Source of the DNA: Vannielia litorea
GTDB taxonomy: Bacteria > Pseudomonadota > Alphaproteobacteria > Rhodobacterales > Rhodobacteraceae
DNA length: 64,000 bases
NCBI RefSeq assembly: GCF_900142295.1
Contig: NZ_FSRL01000001.1
Span: 1 to 64,000, forward strand
Direction of reading: 5' to 3'
Positions 41,981-50,333 of the stretch are shown here, piece after piece. The translations under genes and the position numbers were made by a program. The stretch's first letter is position 1; each line of letters starts with the position of its first letter. The notes beneath the pieces are model-generated. The model was not told the origin of the DNA, did no database searches, and saw only the letters and a list, made by a program, of their open reading frames with translations.

Positions 41981-42933
41981 CCGGCGATCAGCTCGGACTG
42001 CTTCACGATCACCTCGGCCTGCTTGATCGAGGCGATATCCACCAGCCGGCCCTTGTAGACGGTTGCGCCGGCACCGTCCTTCTTGGCTTGCTCCATGGCC
42101 GCTAGGATCTCGCGGGCCTCGGCCACGGCCTCCTCGGAGGGGGTGAAAACCTCGTTGGCCAAGGCCACCTGCTTGGGGTGGATCGCCCATTTGCCGACCA
42201 TGCCGAGGGTGGCCGAGCGGCGGGCCTGGGCGCGGTAGCCCTCGTCGTCGGAAAAGTCGCCGAAGGGGCCGTCGACCGGGAGCACGCCGTGGGTGCGGCA
42301 GGCGGCGACAATGGCGGCTTGCGCCCAGTGCCAGGGGTCGGAGTAATGCCGCGTGTCGCCGTGGAGCATGTAGTAGTTCTCCTGGGTGCCGCCGATGCCG
42401 GTGGTCTGCATGCCCATGGAGGCGGCAAAGTCGGCGGCGCCGAGGGACATGGCCTCCATGCGGGGGCTGGCGGCGGCGATCTCCTCGACATGGGCGATGC
42501 CCGCGGCGCTCTCGATGATGACCTCGAAGCCGATCCGCTTCTTTCGGCCCTTGGCGGCCTCGACGGCGGTGACGAGGGCGTCCACCGCGTAGATGTCGCC
42601 CGCGCAGCCGACCTTGGGGATCATTATCTGGTCGAGCCGTTCGGAGGCGTTTTCAAGCAGGTCGACGACGTCGCGGTACCACCAGGGTGTGTCGAGCCCG
42701 TTGATGCGGACGGAGAGGCGCTTGGCGCCCCAGTCGATGTCGCCGATGGCGGCGATGATGTTGGCGCGGGCTTGCGGCTTGTCGTCGGGCGCCACGGAGT
42801 CCTCGAGATCGAGGTTGATCACGTCGGCCGCCGAACCCGCCATCTTCTCGAAGATCGCCGGGCGCGAACCGGGGCCGAAGAGCTGGCAGCGGTTGGGGCG
42901 TGCGGGCGGCGTGGGCTGGAGGCGGAAGGACAT
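41977..42933 (-). CDS. mcl1: L-malyl-CoA/beta-methylmalyl-CoA lyase
   Basis: 318 residues, the length of Rhodobacter Mcl1. The citrate-lyase-beta fold has RCQLFGPGSRPAIFEKMAGS, the metal-binding Glu/Asp in DVINLDLEDSVAPDD, GFEVIIESAAGIAHVEEI, and the conserved C-terminal GKWAIHPKQVALANE. It cleaves malyl-CoA and beta-methylmalyl-CoA to glyoxylate plus acetyl-CoA or propionyl-CoA in the ethylmalonyl-CoA pathway of acetate assimilation. TTGGAG precedes the ATG. It is a single gene; other pathway enzymes are not in the window. Confidence 0.92.
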   Translation of the reverse strand: MSFRLQPTPPARPNRCQLFGPGSRPAIFEKMAGSAADVINLDLEDSVAPDDKPQARANIIAAIGDIDWGAKRLSVRINGLDTPWWYRDVVDLLENASERLDQIMIPKVGCAGDIYAVDALVTAVEAAKGRKKRIGFEVIIESAAGIAHVEEIAAASPRMEAMSLGAADFAASMGMQTTGIGGTQENYYMLHGDTRHYSDPWHWAQAAIVAACRTHGVLPVDGPFGDFSDDEGYRAQARRSATLGMVGKWAIHPKQVALANEVFTPSEEAVAEAREILAAMEQAKKDGAGATVYKGRLVDIASIKQAEVIVKQSELIAG

Positions 42934-43104
42934 CGGCGGATCTCCAAGTAAGGATATTTCGTGTACGTTGCCGTGGGTGGTAGATTATTGCGCCGAAATC
43001 TTCAAGCCCGTTTGCGCCGCAGTGCAGCGATTCAGATTTGCGCGTGACGCCACGCCCATTTGCAGTGCGTTGCGCGAGAATGTTGCGCAGGAGCGTGGCG
43101 ACGC

Positions 43105-43159
43105 GAGAAATTCGTGCGGACACAGCTGTGCGACCGCCGCAGAACGGCACGAATTTCTC
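43105..43159. promoter_or_regulatory. 13-bp inverted repeat upstream of dgcN, candidate operator
   Basis: GAGAAATTCGTGC (43105-43117) and GCACGAATTTCTC (43147-43159) form a perfect inverted repeat with a 29-base spacer that holds the palindrome CACAGCTGTG (43121-43130). It lies 43-97 bases upstream of dgcN. No T-run follows, so a terminator is unlikely. It could be the binding site of a DgcR-like regulator; none is encoded next to it. Confidence 0.5.
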
Positions 43160-43201
43160 TGCCGTGCCGGGTAACATCGCGCCAAACAAGGAGATTCCCC
43201 G

Positions 43202-44209
43202 ATGATCGAGACCCCGTACCTGCTGTTTCTCGGCGACGCGCCCGATGCCCTTGCCGCCAAGGTGGCACAGGGGATCAAGGACTGGCGGCCCCAGAACGCG
43301 GTGGGCCAGCTGAGCCTGCCGGGCTGCAAGGCCGACATGAAGCTGACCGAAATGACCATCGAGCAGGCGCTCGACGCCGGGGCCAGGACGCTGGTGATCG
43401 GCGTGGCCAACCGGGGCGGCACCATTGCGCCCTCCTGGATGGCGGTGCTGGAGAAGGCGCTGATCGCCGGGCTCGACCTGGCCTCGGGCCTGCACAACCT
43501 CCTGAAGAACGAACCGACGCTGGTGGCGCTGGCAAAGGAGCACGGGCGGACGTTGCACGACGTGCGCATCCCGAGTGTGACATACCCGATCGCCAGCGGG
43601 GAGCCGCGCAGGGGCATGCGCCTGCTGGCGGTGGGCACCGATTGCTCGGTGGGCAAGATGTATACCACCATCGCGATGGACGCCGAGGCGAAGGCGCGGG
43701 GCATGAAGTCGAGCTTCCGGGCGACCGGGCAGACCGGCATCCTGATCACCGGCAACGGCGTGCCGCTGGATGCGGTGATCGCGGATTTCATGGCCGGCTC
43801 CATCGAGTGGCTCACGCCCGACAACGACCCCGACCATTGGGACATGATCGAGGGGCAGGGCAGCCTGTTTCACCCCAGCTACTCGGGCGTCACCCTGGCC
43901 CTGATCCACGGCGGCGCGCCCGACGCGCTGGTGCTGTGCCACGAGCCGACGCGGGCCCACATGCGCGGCCTGCCGGGCTACCAGCTGCCGACCCTGGAGG
44001 CGGTGCGGGATACGGCGCTGACCATGGCGCGGGTGGTGAACCCGGGCTGCGAGGTGATCGGGATCTCGATCAACACCCAGCATCTCGGGGAAGAAGAGGC
44101 GCTGGCCTACATGGCCGAGGTCGAGGAGCGAATGGGGCTGCCCACGGTCGATCCGTTCCGCCAGGGCGCGGGGCGGCTGGTGGATGCGCTGCCGGCGCCG
44201 AAGGGCTGA
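43202..44209 (+). CDS. dgcN: DgcN, D-glutamate N-acetyltransferase (DUF1611)
   Basis: 335 residues of the DUF1611 family. A Rossmann-like N-terminal part (TPYLLFLGDAPDALAAKVAQ) precedes a P-loop domain with GTDCSVGKM at residues 145-153, then EGQGSLFHPSYSGVTLALIH and VLCHEPTRAHMRGLPGY. DgcN N-acetylates D-glutamate in the DgcN-DgcA catabolic route. AAGGAG lies 8 bases before the ATG. The next gene is dgcA; a hairpin without a T-run (44216-44223 with 44227-44234) separates them. The identity rests on the DUF1611-dgcA pairing as much as on sequence. Confidence 0.87.
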   Translation: MIETPYLLFLGDAPDALAAKVAQGIKDWRPQNAVGQLSLPGCKADMKLTEMTIEQALDAGARTLVIGVANRGGTIAPSWMAVLEKALIAGLDLASGLHNLLKNEPTLVALAKEHGRTLHDVRIPSVTYPIASGEPRRGMRLLAVGTDCSVGKMYTTIAMDAEAKARGMKSSFRATGQTGILITGNGVPLDAVIADFMAGSIEWLTPDNDPDHWDMIEGQGSLFHPSYSGVTLALIHGGAPDALVLCHEPTRAHMRGLPGYQLPTLEAVRDTALTMARVVNPGCEVIGISINTQHLGEEEALAYMAEVEERMGLPTVDPFRQGAGRLVDALPAPKG

Positions 44210-44281
44210 CCGGGTGGTGGGCAGATTGCCCACCCCAGGGGGCCGCGCTAGGCTTGGCTGACGGGATATTCGGAGAGGTTC

Positions 44282-45247
44282 ATGGAAATAACGGCGAAGA
44301 CCGAGCAGTTTGCGTTGGCCAAGCCCTTCACCATTTCGCGCGGCACCAAGGTGGCCGCCGATGTGGTGACGGTGGAAATCCGCGACGGCGGGGCGATCGG
44401 GCGGGGCGAATGCGTGCCCTATGCCCGCTACGGCGAGAGCCTCTCGAGCGTGATGGATCAGATCAGGGGCCTGCCTGAAAAGGTTTCACGCGCGGATCTG
44501 ATGCGGCTCCTGCCAAGCGGCGCGGCGCGGAACGCGGTGGACTGTGCGCTTTGGGATCTGGAGGCCAAGCAGCGGGGCGAGCGGGTCTGGGCGCTGGCGA
44601 GCCTCAAGGAGCCGGGGCCGGAGATCTGCGCCTACACGCTGTCGCTGGGCGAGCCCGACGCGATGGAGTTGGCGGCGCGGGAGAATGCGCATCGCCCGCT
44701 GTTGAAGATCAAGCTGGGCACGCCGGAGGACATGCCCCGGCTCGAAGCCGTGCGCCGGGGCGCGCCGCGCTCGCGGCTGATCGTGGATGCCAACGAGGGG
44801 TGGAGTGCCGAGATATACTCCGACCTCGCGCCGCACCTGCTGCGGCTCGGCGTGGCGCTGGTGGAGCAGCCGGTGCCGGCCGATCAGGACGAGAGCCTTG
44901 TGGGGCTCATCAAGCCGGTGCCGGTGTGCGCCGACGAGAGCTGCCATGATCGCGCGAGCCTTAAGAAGCTGAAGGGCAAGTACGATGTCATCAACATCAA
45001 GCTCGACAAGACGGGCGGGCTGACCGAGGCGTTGGCGCTGAAGCGGGCGGCAATGGAAGAGGGCTATGGCATCATGGTGGGCTGCATGGTGGGCACCTCG
45101 CTGGGCATGGCGCCTGCGGTGCTGGTGGCCCAGGGCGCGGGCTTCACCGACCTCGACGGGCCGCTCTTGCTTAAGGAAGACCGGATGCCGCCGCTGGCCT
45201 ATGACGGCCACGGCGTGCACCCGAGCCAGGCGGCGCTCTGGGGGTGA
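44282..45247 (+). CDS. dgcA: DgcA, N-acetyl-D-glutamate racemase (enolase superfamily)
   Basis: 321 residues of the muconate-lactonising/dipeptide-epimerase group. The KxK acid-base pair is Lys142 and Lys144 in LLKIKLG; metal ligands lie in VDANEGW, LVEQPVP and CADESC; the opposite lysine is in INIKLDKTGG. Such proteins are often annotated as dipeptide epimerases, but the pairing with the DUF1611 gene marks it as DgcA, which racemises N-acetyl-D-glutamate to the L form. It is 73 bases downstream of dgcN. Confidence 0.87.
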   Translation: MEITAKTEQFALAKPFTISRGTKVAADVVTVEIRDGGAIGRGECVPYARYGESLSSVMDQIRGLPEKVSRADLMRLLPSGAARNAVDCALWDLEAKQRGERVWALASLKEPGPEICAYTLSLGEPDAMELAARENAHRPLLKIKLGTPEDMPRLEAVRRGAPRSRLIVDANEGWSAEIYSDLAPHLLRLGVALVEQPVPADQDESLVGLIKPVPVCADESCHDRASLKKLKGKYDVINIKLDKTGGLTEALALKRAAMEEGYGIMVGCMVGTSLGMAPAVLVAQGAGFTDLDGPLLLKEDRMPPLAYDGHGVHPSQAALWG

Positions 45248-45429
45248 CGCGAGCGGGCGGCGCTGTGCCCGAAGGTCGGTGCCACCTCGGGATGACGGCT
45301 GCGGCGCAGGGATCAGCGGGCTGTAGAGACGGGATGGATCTGCGCGGCGTGGCGAGTTTCAGCGGCCCACCGGCTTGACGGCGGTCGCGCCGCACAGGAT
45401 GAAGCGCCGAGTGGCAAAGGAGAATGCAC

Positions 45430-46284
45430 ATGAGCCGGATCGTCTATGTGAACGGGGAGTATCTGCCGGAGGAAGAGGCGAAGGTTTCGGTCTTCGACCG
45501 GGGGTTTCTCTTTGCCGACGGCGTCTACGAGGTGACAACCGTTCTGGGCGGCAAGCTGGTGGATTTCGCCGGCCATGCCAAGCGGCTGTGGCGGTCTATG
45601 GGCGAGCTGGAGATGACCCCGCCCTGCACGGAGGAGGAGCTGCTGGCGATTCATCGTGAGCTGATCGCGCGCAACGGGCTGGAGGAGGGGATGATCTACC
45701 TCCAGGTGACGCGCGGCGCGGCGGACCGCGACTTTGCCTTTCCGCCCGAGGGCACCGCGCCGACGTTGGTGCTGTTTCACCAGGAGAAGGTGATTGCCGA
45801 GAGCCCGGCGGCGGAGAAGGGGATCCGTGTCATCTCGATTCCCGACGCGCGCTGGGGGCGGCGTGACATCAAGACGGTGCAGCTGCTCTACCCCTCCATG
45901 GGCAAGATGATGGCCAAAAAGGCCGGGGTGGATGACGCCTGGATGGTGGAAGAGGGCATGGTGACCGAGGGCACCTCGAACAACGCCTATATCGTCAAGG
46001 GCGGGGTGATCGTGACCCGGCAGCTCGGCACCGAGATCCTGCACGGGATCACCCGCGCCGCCGTGCTGCGGTTTGCCCGCGAGGCACAGATGACGGTGGA
46101 GGAGCGGCCGTTCACGGTTCAGGAGGCGCAGGCGGCGGACGAGGCCTTCATCACCTCGGCCTCGGCCTTCGTGATGCCGGTTGTGGAGATCGACGGTGCC
46201 CGGCTGGGCACCGGCACGCCGGGGCCTGTGGCGACACGGTTGCGCGAGATCTACATCGAGGAAATGCGAAAGGCAGCCGTCTAG
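45430..46284 (+). CDS. dat: D-amino acid aminotransferase
   Basis: 284 residues, class IV fold. MSRIVYVNGEYLPEEEAKVS and FDRGFLFADGVYEVT are hallmarks of D-alanine aminotransferase; the PLP lysine is Lys148 in RRDIKTVQLL, with EGTSNNAYIV contributing cofactor contacts. The start at 45430 has AAAGGAG 7 bases upstream; ATG 45424 is too close. It exchanges D-alanine and 2-oxoglutarate for pyruvate and D-glutamate, the substrate of the preceding dgcN-dgcA pair. The link is inferred from adjacency; a gap of 183 bases may hold its own promoter. Confidence 0.86.
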   Translation: MSRIVYVNGEYLPEEEAKVSVFDRGFLFADGVYEVTTVLGGKLVDFAGHAKRLWRSMGELEMTPPCTEEELLAIHRELIARNGLEEGMIYLQVTRGAADRDFAFPPEGTAPTLVLFHQEKVIAESPAAEKGIRVISIPDARWGRRDIKTVQLLYPSMGKMMAKKAGVDDAWMVEEGMVTEGTSNNAYIVKGGVIVTRQLGTEILHGITRAAVLRFAREAQMTVEERPFTVQEAQAADEAFITSASAFVMPVVEIDGARLGTGTPGPVATRLREIYIEEMRKAAV

Positions 46285-46395
46285 GGCGGCAGCTGGCCTG
46301 GGCCGGGCCCGGGGCGGCCCGGGCTTTGGCCTTGCACTCCGGGGTGGCTTGCGGGCACGATGTGGCCAGATTTGAGAACCGGGAGATTTTGGGAC

Positions 46396-48915
46396 GTGCG
46401 CAAGCTCTGGGGCGGGGCAGTTCTGGTCGGGGGCGTGCTGGCGCTGGGGCTCTATGCGGGCGCAAGGCCGGCCCATTCCATCGAGGACCGCGTGAGCGAA
46501 CAGGCGGCGGCTGCCGTGCAGGGCGCTGTCCACGGGCTGCGGGCAGAGGTGCGCGGGCGCGATATCGTGCTGGGCGGATTGGCTGATGGCGATGCGGAGC
46601 ACGCCCGCGTCATGGCCGCGCTGGATGCCGTGCCGGGGCGCCGGGTGGTGCGCTCGGAGGCCGAGATTCTCGCGGTGGCGGACCCCTACACCCTGAGCGG
46701 CGCCTTCGGTCCGGGTGGGCCGGTCTGGACGGGCCATGTGCCGAGCGAGGCGGCGCGGGCCGAGCTTGCGGGCGCCATCGGGGAGTCTGCCGCGGCCGGG
46801 CTGACGCTGGCGGCCGGTGCCCCGACGGGCTGGGCGGAGGCGACGGCGGCGGCCCTGGAAGCCCGCAGGACCCTGGTGCGCGGCGCGGTCAAGCTGGAAG
46901 GGCAGGCGATTGCGCTCTCGGGCGTGGTGCCGACGCCGAGAGAACAGGCCGCTGCGGAGGCTGCCTTGACCGTGCTTCCGGAGGGCTGGACCGCCGAGCT
47001 GGATCTGACCACGCTGGACGACGGCAAGCCCTTTGCGCTGGATATCGAGGCGGTCGACGGCAACGTCACCTGGCAGGGCGGCAAGCTGCCGCGCTCGGTG
47101 GATCCGCTGGACCTCGACACTGCCTATGGTGCGCCGGTGGCGGGCGACATCACCGTGGCCCAGATCGGCGAAGAGGAGCAGGATTTTGCCGGAGCCGCCC
47201 AGGCGGGCCTCGCTGCGCTGGCGCAGCTGATGCAGGGGCGGCTGCGGATCGAAGGGCAGACGCTGGCCCTCACGGGCCTTGCCGCCGACCCCACGGCGGC
47301 CGCCGCCGCGCGGGCCGAGCTGGCGGGGCTGCCCGAGGGCTTTTCGCCGCTTGTCGAGCTGGAGCTGAACGATGATGGCAAGCCCTTTGCGCTGACGTTA
47401 AAAAAGTCCGCCAGCGGGTTGCAGGCCGGGGGCAAGCTGCCCGCGGCGATGGCTGGAGATGATCTTGCGGCGCTGGCCGGGCAGGCGCTGCGGGGCGACG
47501 TGACGGTGGCGCGGATCGGGGCGGAGAACGAGGTGTTCACCACCGCCGCACGGGCCGCGCTGCGGGCTGTCGCGCCGATGAAGACGGCGGATGTGACGGT
47601 GAGCGAGGGCGGGCTCGACTTCGTGGCGCTTGCGCCCACGCCGGCCGAGGCCGCTGAGGCCGAGGCGGCGCTGATGCCTGTGACCGGCCAGGTGCCGGTT
47701 TCGGTGCAGATCGAAGTGGAGGACGACGGCGCGCCCTTTGCCCTCGTGGTCGAGAAATCGCCCGACGGACAGTGGACTGCCAGCGGCAAGGTGCCCAACG
47801 TGCTGGAGGGCTTCGACTATGCCGCTGCGGCCGGGGTGGAGACATTGGCCGCCGAGGGGCTGGCGGTGGCCCGGATCGGGGGCGAGGCCCATGGCTTTGC
47901 CGATGCCGTGCCGCCGGGCCTTGCGGCACTGGCCGCGCTGAACTTCGGCAAGCTGACGGTCCGGGAGGGATCTGTGGCGCTGGCGGGCGAGGCCGATGAC
48001 CCGGAGGTGGCGGCGGAGGCCGAGGCCGCGCTGACCGCGCTGCCCGAGGGGTTTGCGCCGTCGATGGCGCTGGACCTCGTGGATGACGGCACGCCGCCGG
48101 CCTTCAGCTTTGAATACACGGTGGCCGGGGGCGGGAGCCTTGCGGGAAAGCTGCCTGCGGGCATGACTCCGCCGGAGATTGCCGAACTGGCCGGGCTGGC
48201 ACAGCTCGAGGGCACGCCGGGCCAGTCGCGCGACGACGAGACCGGCGCCGAGGCGATGCGGGCGGCGCTCGGCGCGCTGGGCCCGTGGATGGGCGAGATC
48301 GAGGCGCTGGACCTGGTGCTGACAGAGGATGGCCGCGTGAGTGCCGAGATCACCGCGAGCCCGGGCGTGGATGGCGAGCTGATGCGCGCCCGGCTTGCCG
48401 AGGCGCTGGGCGGTGGCGTGACCCTGGTGGTGGCCGAGGCCGAGGGCCCGGAGGGCGCGCTGCGCGACAACCCGGCAACCGGCGGGCAGCAGCGGCTCTC
48501 GGGTGGCGTCTGGCTGCCGGTGATCGAGGACATCGACACCACGGTGGCCGGCTGCAACGCCGCGACGGCGGCGGCGCTGGAGGGCGAGCGGATCGGCTTT
48601 GTCACCGGCGCGTTCCGGCTCGATGCGGCCTCGTTCAGGGCGGTGAACAACGTGGCGGCGGTGGCGCTGGCCTGTGCCGGGGCCGGGCTCACGCTGGAGC
48701 TGGGCGGGCACACCGATGCCACCGGCAATGCCGAGAGCAACAAGGCGCTGAGCCAGCGGCGGGCCGAGGTGGTGGCGGCGGCGCTCGCTGCGCGCGGGGT
48801 GCCCGAGGCGGCGCTTGCGCCCGTGGGCTATGGCCCCGATCAGCCGGTCGCCGGCAACGACACCGAAGAGGGCCGGGCGCAGAACCGCCGCACCACCCTC
48901 GACTGGCGCGAATAG
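46396..48915 (+). CDS. OmpA-family outer-membrane protein with four long repeats
   Basis: 839 residues from GTG 46396; an ATG at 46360 would add 12 residues before the signal. The start VRKLWGGAVLVGGVLALGLY is a signal or anchor. Four repeats begin at residues 208, 326, 443 and 563 with DDGxPFAL-like phrases (118, 117 and 120 residues apart) and contain BON-like strands such as LRIEGQTLALTGLAADP. The C-terminal 120 residues are an OmpA peptidoglycan-binding domain (LELGGHTDATGNAESNKALS, GYGPDQPVAGND). The following gene starts 12 bases later. Confidence 0.88.
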   Translation: MRKLWGGAVLVGGVLALGLYAGARPAHSIEDRVSEQAAAAVQGAVHGLRAEVRGRDIVLGGLADGDAEHARVMAALDAVPGRRVVRSEAEILAVADPYTLSGAFGPGGPVWTGHVPSEAARAELAGAIGESAAAGLTLAAGAPTGWAEATAAALEARRTLVRGAVKLEGQAIALSGVVPTPREQAAAEAALTVLPEGWTAELDLTTLDDGKPFALDIEAVDGNVTWQGGKLPRSVDPLDLDTAYGAPVAGDITVAQIGEEEQDFAGAAQAGLAALAQLMQGRLRIEGQTLALTGLAADPTAAAAARAELAGLPEGFSPLVELELNDDGKPFALTLKKSASGLQAGGKLPAAMAGDDLAALAGQALRGDVTVARIGAENEVFTTAARAALRAVAPMKTADVTVSEGGLDFVALAPTPAEAAEAEAALMPVTGQVPVSVQIEVEDDGAPFALVVEKSPDGQWTASGKVPNVLEGFDYAAAAGVETLAAEGLAVARIGGEAHGFADAVPPGLAALAALNFGKLTVREGSVALAGEADDPEVAAEAEAALTALPEGFAPSMALDLVDDGTPPAFSFEYTVAGGGSLAGKLPAGMTPPEIAELAGLAQLEGTPGQSRDDETGAEAMRAALGALGPWMGEIEALDLVLTEDGRVSAEITASPGVDGELMRARLAEALGGGVTLVVAEAEGPEGALRDNPATGGQQRLSGGVWLPVIEDIDTTVAGCNAATAAALEGERIGFVTGAFRLDAASFRAVNNVAAVALACAGAGLTLELGGHTDATGNAESNKALSQRRAEVVAAALAARGVPEAALAPVGYGPDQPVAGNDTEEGRAQNRRTTLDWRE

Positions 48916-48927
48916 GAAGGACGCGAG

Positions 48928-49662
48928 ATGTTTCAGAACTGGGGCTTCCTGCTCACCGAAATCTGGTTTCTGCTGATCCTCGCCGCGCTGGTGGGGCTGC
49001 TGGCCGGGTGGATCTTCTGGGGCAAGTCCGAGGTGGCGGACGAGGCGGTTGGCGAGGAGGGGGTCGACCGGGTCGCCTTCGACCAGGCCCGCGCCAACGA
49101 ACACCGCCTGAGGGGCGAGCGCGACGAGCTGCTCCTGCGGCTCGACCGCTGCCGCTCGGACGGCGAGAAGAAGGACGCCCGGATGAAGGAAATGGAGGGC
49201 GAGCTCGACGAGCTGCGCGGCAAGGCGGCCTTTACCGCCCCGCTCGCGGCCTTCGAGGCGGAAGATGACGAGATCCGCGCCTTCGACGAGACCTCCGGCA
49301 CCCCCGCCGCGCCGGTCAGCGGGACCACGCCCGATTTTGATGGTGACGGCACTCGGGAAGGGGCCGGTGAAGGCACCGCGCCGGCGACACTGGACGGGCC
49401 GCGCGACGGCGGGCCGGACGATCTGAAGAAGATCAAGGGGGTCGGCAAGAAGCTGGAAGCCCTGCTGCATTCGATGGGCTTTTACCATTTCGACCAGATC
49501 GCGAGTTGGACCGCCGATGAGGAGGCATGGGTCAATGCCAACCTCGTGGGCTTCAAGGGCCGGGTGAGCCGCGACAACTGGGTCGAGCAGGCAAAGCTGC
49601 TGGCCTCCGGGTCGGAGACCGCGTTTTCGCAGAAGGTCGACAAGGGCGGCGTTTACGACTGA
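48928..49662 (+). CDS. Membrane-anchored helix-hairpin-helix protein
   Basis: 244 residues. An N-terminal transmembrane helix (IWFLLILAALVGLLAGWIFW) is followed by a coiled-coil-like charged section (ANEHRLRGERDELLLRLDRC), a low-complexity linker, and a C-terminal helix-hairpin-helix domain (PDDLKKIKGVGKKLEALLHS then MGFYHFDQIASWTADEEAW). HHH motifs bind DNA or occur in proteins that contact ribosome or NADH-dehydrogenase subunits. It is 12 bases after the OmpA gene, so an envelope-linked role is plausible. Function unknown. Confidence 0.8.
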   Translation: MFQNWGFLLTEIWFLLILAALVGLLAGWIFWGKSEVADEAVGEEGVDRVAFDQARANEHRLRGERDELLLRLDRCRSDGEKKDARMKEMEGELDELRGKAAFTAPLAAFEAEDDEIRAFDETSGTPAAPVSGTTPDFDGDGTREGAGEGTAPATLDGPRDGGPDDLKKIKGVGKKLEALLHSMGFYHFDQIASWTADEEAWVNANLVGFKGRVSRDNWVEQAKLLASGSETAFSQKVDKGGVYD

Positions 49663-49689
49663 GCGTGACGCCCGGCGGTCACGTTGGAC

Positions 49690-49739
49690 GCGGGGGGCCA
49701 GCCCCCCGCACCCCCCGAGGTATTTGGACCAAGAAGAGG
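49690..49739. repeat. Intergenic hairpin with the CCCCCCGAGGTATTTGGACC segment
   Basis: GCGGGGGG (49690-49697) pairs with CCCCCCGC (49702-49709). It is directly followed by CCCCCCGAGGTATTTGGACC and AAGAAGAG. From general knowledge, similar GC-hairpin plus TATTT..GACCAAGAAGA segments recur between genes in Rhodobacteraceae genomes, so this is probably a REP-like repeat or shared transcription end. Only one copy is in this window. Confidence 0.6.
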
Positions 49740-49822
49740 GACAGGGGCGGGGACAATTTTAGGCGATTTGTCCCTGGTCCTGCTCCGGTCGTCGCACCGG
49801 CGGTGCCGGTTGCGAGGCGCCA

Positions 49823-50134
49823 TCAGCCCTTGGTGACGTTTTCCTCGAAGGCCAGCTTGAAGGCCTCCTGCTGGGTGTCGCTCGCCTCGGTCTGGTTTTG
49901 CGCTTTCCACTCTTCGTAGGGCATGCCGTAGAACAGCTCGCGCGCCTCCTCCTTGCTCATCGGGATGCCGCGCTCGGCGGCGGCTTCCTGCATCCAGCGG
50001 GAGAGACAGTTGCGGCAGAAGCCGGCGAGGTTCATCAGGTCGATGTTCTGAACCTCGGGGCGTTTCTCCATCAGGTGTGCGCGCAGGGTCCGGAAGGCGG
50101 CGGCTTCGAGTTGGGTGCGGGTGGCGTCGTCCAT
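49823..50134 (-). CDS. DUF1244-family protein
   Basis: 103 residues. The sequence is helical with the conserved centre MNLAGFCRNCLSRWMQEAAA (a CxxC pair) and GIPMSKEEARELFYGMPYEE, matching DUF1244. Function unknown; the CxxC could bind a metal. ATG 50134 has AAAGGAG upstream. An in-frame extension to 50662 is a shadow. Confidence 0.85.
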   Translation of the reverse strand: MDDATRTQLEAAAFRTLRAHLMEKRPEVQNIDLMNLAGFCRNCLSRWMQEAAAERGIPMSKEEARELFYGMPYEEWKAQNQTEASDTQQEAFKLAFEENVTKG

Positions 50135-50333
50135 GGCGGTTCTCCTTTGGGGGTAGAGAATGGGGGTGTGGGCGCGGGAGGCAAGGGGAAGCGGTGATCG
50201 GGCGGGAAACGGAAGCGCGAACCTGCGCGCCGGCCGAGGCCGGGCGGCGGCCTCGCCAGGGCGCGCCGCAAATGCTATCGCGGTCGGACCGGACGGACGA
50301 CCGGGCCGGGCAGGACTATCGGGAGCAAAGATC

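Noticed and set aside
43105..43159. Intrinsic terminator upstream of dgcN
   Set aside because: The 13-bp arms are separated by 29 bases and no T-run follows in either direction.
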